Notes under the pieces: model-generated
Told to the model about the DNA's origin: nothing
The model's database searches: none
The model's input: the letters and a program-made list of their open reading frames with translations, nothing else
NCBI GenBank assembly: GCA_025267735.1
Contig: CM046298.1
Coordinates: 31,409,264-31,473,263 of the forward strand
From: Mactra quadrangularis
Taxonomy: Eukaryota > Mollusca > Bivalvia > Venerida > Mactridae
DNA: 64,000 nucleotides
Direction of reading: 5' to 3'
Shown: one piece after another, positions 60,377-64,000 of the stretch
Layout: every line of letters begins with the position of its first letter
Position numbering within the stretch: position 1 is the first letter of the stretch
Made by a program: the position numbers and the translations under genes

Positions 60377-61232
60377 TTTTGAATGATTATGAATATTATC
60401 AACACGAGTATCAGACAGAAAAAACAACGTATAAATTACGTTTCATACAAGAAAACATTCCTCAGATGGTTATCATTTCTTACTAAAGAAACCAGAGGAT
60501 TCAGAATGAGACAGCTATGTGAACGTCAACAACAACAACAATATGCCTTCATGCGTTGAGATAAAATGTCATGTTTCAAGTTTATTTTAATTACAGCACT
60601 AAATTCATTTTCTTGAAATAATCTTTGTGAAAAAGGCTTGGAAAGCGTGTACTAGGATATACCTATTTCAAGGTTGTCCCAATTTGAGGGTATTCAAGCA
60701 GTAAAATAATTGTATTATCGTTAATAAATTACAATAGCTGAAATAAAGTCAGATTTTCAAGATGTACCGTGTACCATCTTCTCACAAATATGAAAATATT
60801 GTAATATTTGACATCAAATATGCGGAACTGGCTTACAATTATTTGTGTCGTAATTTTTTCGAAATAATGTCTTAGACAAAGGCAGCATACACTGTCCCGA
60901 ACTAAGGACGCTACTCACACAGTTAAGTCCAATCTCCGTAAACAGTTATCCTGTAGAGTATTGTCGTACAGGATCTCTACCGTCTCCGTGGAAGGTCACG
61001 TCGAGATAAACTTTGTGTCGACCAATCACTGCGTAGCTTTCATCTAGACGAAGACACTATTAATCACATTTTGATTTCGTAGATTCTATTTTTAGACCAA
61101 GATTAGCATGCTAATTACACAGCGGTATTATTCACAGTCTGGGATTGGGCGGTTAATTTCAAATTGCGTGACGTAGACGATGTAAACAAGTTACTAATCA
61201 TAACAATTTCGTCATGAATATTATGACGAGAA

Positions 61233-61254
61233 AGGGTCACCTGAACGTGACCTT
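61233..61254. promoter_or_regulatory. Inverted AGGTCA half-sites (8-bp spacer)
   Basis: AGGGTCA and TGACCTT face each other across CCTGAACG. This resembles a nuclear-receptor response element. A separate palindrome, CGTCAT..ATGACG, lies just before it (61210-61228). Function unknown. Confidence 0.3.
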
Positions 61255-62629
61255 CGTTTGAAAAGGCCAGATCTAAATTAGCGAGTATGCGAGCGGAAAG
61301 TTCAGATCGGGTTTTAATCAGATTGAGTTTAGTATAACAATTAGGACCGTTAAAATGTATGGTCTTAATAGCGGAGTGGACTCAATACAGCGACTTTTTC
61401 TTCTTAAGTTACGCATTTAGGACTTCAAAGTCGTATACATTTCCTTGGTTTTGCAATAATAAAAGTTGTCTTGATAGTGAAACTCACTGTGCAAATAATA
61501 ACTTTGACTTGAGACCGTGCCAGCGACCTTCGGTCTCAGACTATCTGTAAATGAATCTCGCAGTCATAGATTGTGGATACAAGATTGGGAATTCACTCTT
61601 AAAGGTTTGAATATTCCAGTCTTGAGGTCTGAACACACTTAATTGTGATATACCTACTTAGAGCGGCCGGTCTTTAATTAAACTTTAAAGCAAGCAAGGC
61701 AAGCCAGGAGTGGTACGAATTTGATTAAAACAAGATCTTAAAATTCTCCGCTCGTCTACTGGCTCATTTACGGCAGCGGTCTACAGAATATATGTTTGTA
61801 GAGATTGACACTGGCACTAGATTCAATGTATAGGTCACGGAGAGTTCCGAACCTCACCGGAGATTACCGAAGTTGCTAATTGGAAATAATGTTTGTTTTA
61901 TATTTGTTTATATTTACAATTTGCGGTCCTTCTGAAGCAGTTAAATAAACAAATCACAAAAATGTAGCATCAAAACTCCAAGATAACCGGTTGCTTAATA
62001 ATGTCATCGTCACGGAATAAAACTTTCATTTCAATGTTTATATCATCCTGAAACTGTGTTGATATATATGTCAGCGTTCTATGACAGGCTGGATGAGATA
62101 TGGATAAACACCGGAGGTGTTAGGAACACCCGCGCATTCTTCGTCGTTCAGTATTTCTCACCGTGAAAAGATAAACTCATCTCCAAGGTCCAGTGGTAAA
62201 TGCCGCTGATTAGAATCACGGTTACCTCTACAGCAATCTCTGTAGCAAAGATATAATACGACGCCTGTATTCCCTTGCGTTCAAGCTAGCTTTTATGGCG
62301 ACGCACCGGAGTCTCTGCTTACCACTCGGGATGTGGTGGGTTCGAATCGCGTTTTGTGAAAAGTCTCAGTCTTAAAATCTTTATAAATGTCAACAATAAT
62401 TTGATAATATTCACATCGAAATTAGAAATATACGAAGAAATGTTTCACGTTTTTATCGTTACAATTGGTAAACTTTATTCAGTTGTCATTGGTGCATACA
62501 TTAACCCTGTGTATTTAGATACTTACTGTTGTACATAATCGCTTTTCATAAAATAGTTATCTTTATCCATGTAAAATTAAATTTCTCCACCACTTTGATA
62601 AATAATGCTTTACACTGGCTTTCATGTAG

Positions 62630-62763
62630 TTTGTTTGTTTGTTTGTTTTGTTGGGTTGAACGCCGTAGCAACATATTTATTGGTCATATAACGGCGGTCA
62701 GTCATTCTACTCACTCCTCCTGGAAAGGCTAAATCTCTGGATGTAGCTGTTAACTAACTACTA
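62630..62763 (-). mobile_element. SINE family 1, 5'-truncated copy
   Basis: In complement: TAGTTAGTTAACAGCTACAT, AGATTTAGCCTTTCCAGGAG, GTGAGTAGAATGACTG, a TATGACC core, then GTTGCTACGGCGTTCAACCC and a CAAACAAAC tail. It is the 3' half of the family. Confidence 0.8.
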
Positions 62764-64000
62764 TGCGCATATCTTGAAAATATCTTAATAATAAAGCTTA
62801 ATAAACATGCAAATTAGCAGGGTCTATGTTTGCCCCACTGGCAGTTGAATATATTTAATCATATTCTAGTCGAATATGGTACGTGTATTTTCTACGGTCC
62901 AACAAAAATGTCGTACTCCTTCTGGTACAAGAAAACGAGTTCCTAGGGCGTTAGAAAATATTCAACAAAAGTGTAAGAAAAACAAAATTTGTATCCAGAT
63001 GGTATTACAAACGTCTTCGTATAGTTAAGTCATAATTACATTTATCAACAAAATCTGTTAGTCTTCAAAAAGTGTATTAGCCTGACCCCTTTAAGGTGTT
63101 TCGTTTAGTCTTAAATAAATATTTTCATAGATTTGTCGACGTATTTTATTTAAATGTTTATTATACAGCTTTATAGATTAATCAAGTGGGTAATTTATAG
63201 TTTAAGTGATACTATCAACAAGCCGTAATCTTTGAACAGAAATAAAACCTTTTATAACAAGGGTAATACAATTTATGTTATTTTACTTTTTTGTCGATTG
63301 GTTACCGTTAATTAAAAACAATTTATGTACAATGATTTTGATCGCTGGTCAAAGTGGACTTAATTTAATCTAATTTGGTGCTAAATAGAAGCAATAAGAG
63401 GCTTTTTCCTGTGTTTTGTCAAAATAGTCTTTATTCCATACCGTTACCAAGCATACCGCTGTAAAAACAAAGACTGTTCTAAAGGCGGCCGGAATAGAGT
63501 TCGTACGTAACAGAAATAATTTATCGCCGATCTTAAAGTAATAAAATCATTTACCGTGAAATGATCATTGAAACTTGTAACTGATGTATGCCGCAATCTA
63601 AATGATATTGCATAGAGGTTTTGTATTTAGTATTAATTTGTTCAAGTTTAAACTTCACGTCGTCTAACCGCCGACCTTAGATATAAGGACCATAAATCAA
63701 GATGGTGATTTTATACAGACAGTATTTACAAGTGAGACGTGTCCCCTAACCACATAAAAAGTCCCTTAATATCAAATACTTTGAAAGCTAAATGGTTAAT
63801 GCTAACTATACATACAAGCATAAATGCTAAACTCGTTTCAAAACCAAATTTGGTCAGAAAATTGTTTTTTCTTAATTAAAGCATGCTTCATATTCAATTC
63901 GCAAGATATAAAACACGAAAGTACGTGGCATGGCCCTTGCATGAGTAAATGATCACTTATTGTAATTTACCAAAATAAAACAACATGTTAGTAAATTGAT

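Larger units (their letters stand above)
59280..64000. other. Downstream intergenic DNA
   Basis: No exon was recognised. It contains SINE family 3 sequences (60031-60376), a palindromic AGGTCA pair (61233-61254), a SINE family 1 tail (62630-62763), an ACAAC run (about 60527) and otherwise AT-rich DNA. The block 61130-61700 is repeat-free and mixed in composition and may be regulatory. The region 62170-62360 has a B-box-like GGGTTCGAATC but no clear A box. Confidence 0.5.

Noticed and set aside
62170..62360. GGGTTCGAATC B-box-like motif with possible SINE head
   Set aside because: Only one box is convincing and no body match was found.

Overview
The window is a gene-poor, AT-rich stretch of an animal nuclear genome. 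It is most likely from a bivalve or other lophotrochozoan mollusc. That inference rests on the NK1 homeobox gene, on tRNA-derived SINEs whose tails end in a GTTGCTACGGCGTTAAACCCAA-like motif familiar from molluscan DNA, and on the mix of CR1/L2-like LINE, hAT, piggyBac and Tc1-like remnants. No bacterial features are present.

Only one gene is certain: a two-exon NK1 (slouch/Nkx1) homeobox gene on the + strand. Exon 1 is 46306-46804 and exon 2 is 57769-58298, with a 10,964-bp phase-1 intron. The spliced product is 342 aa, with an EH1/TN-type repressor motif at aa 115-121, a possible SUMO site at aa 64-67, the homeodomain at aa 212-271 and an NK1-type C-terminus. A CCAAT box and two copies of CTCCGCCTTAA lie about 265-350 bp upstream of the ATG, and a 7-codon upstream ORF lies just before it.

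Left flank (1-7.3 kb, - strand signals): a decayed GPCR-like fragment (278-511); a damaged CR1/L2-type LINE (about 905-3797) carrying a nested 405-bp MITE with a 3-bp target duplication; three tRNA-SINE or foldback copies; a 138-bp exon encoding the M2-M3 region of a Cys-loop ligand-gated channel (5104-5241); and a 1,062-bp hAT-like element (5277-6338) 35 bp from that exon's acceptor.

Middle (7.3-45 kb): no recognisable genes. It holds three large minisatellites (46-bp unit at 14.2-15.4 kb, 13/26-bp unit at 20.6-21.1 kb, 38-bp unit at 39.4-40.6 kb), several SINE families, dispersed foldbacks, and unique stretches (29.85-30.35, 41.2-41.85, 43.2-43.8 kb) that could hold distal NK1 regulatory DNA.

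NK1 intron and downstream (46.8-64 kb): two minisatellites, a run of near-perfect palindromes, TTAA-flanked and 8-bp-TSD MITEs, SINEs, a Tc1/mariner-like MITE just after the stop codon that supplies the first AATAAA signals, and further SINE copies.

The most unusual signal is a family of tiny (about 45-75 bp) near-zero-loop hairpins with CATTCTCGT...ACGAGAATG ends. Eight copies are spread over the window, and several are flanked by 8-bp near-duplications. A separate 291-bp element at 32619-32909 has a perfect 8-bp duplication and also begins near CATTC.
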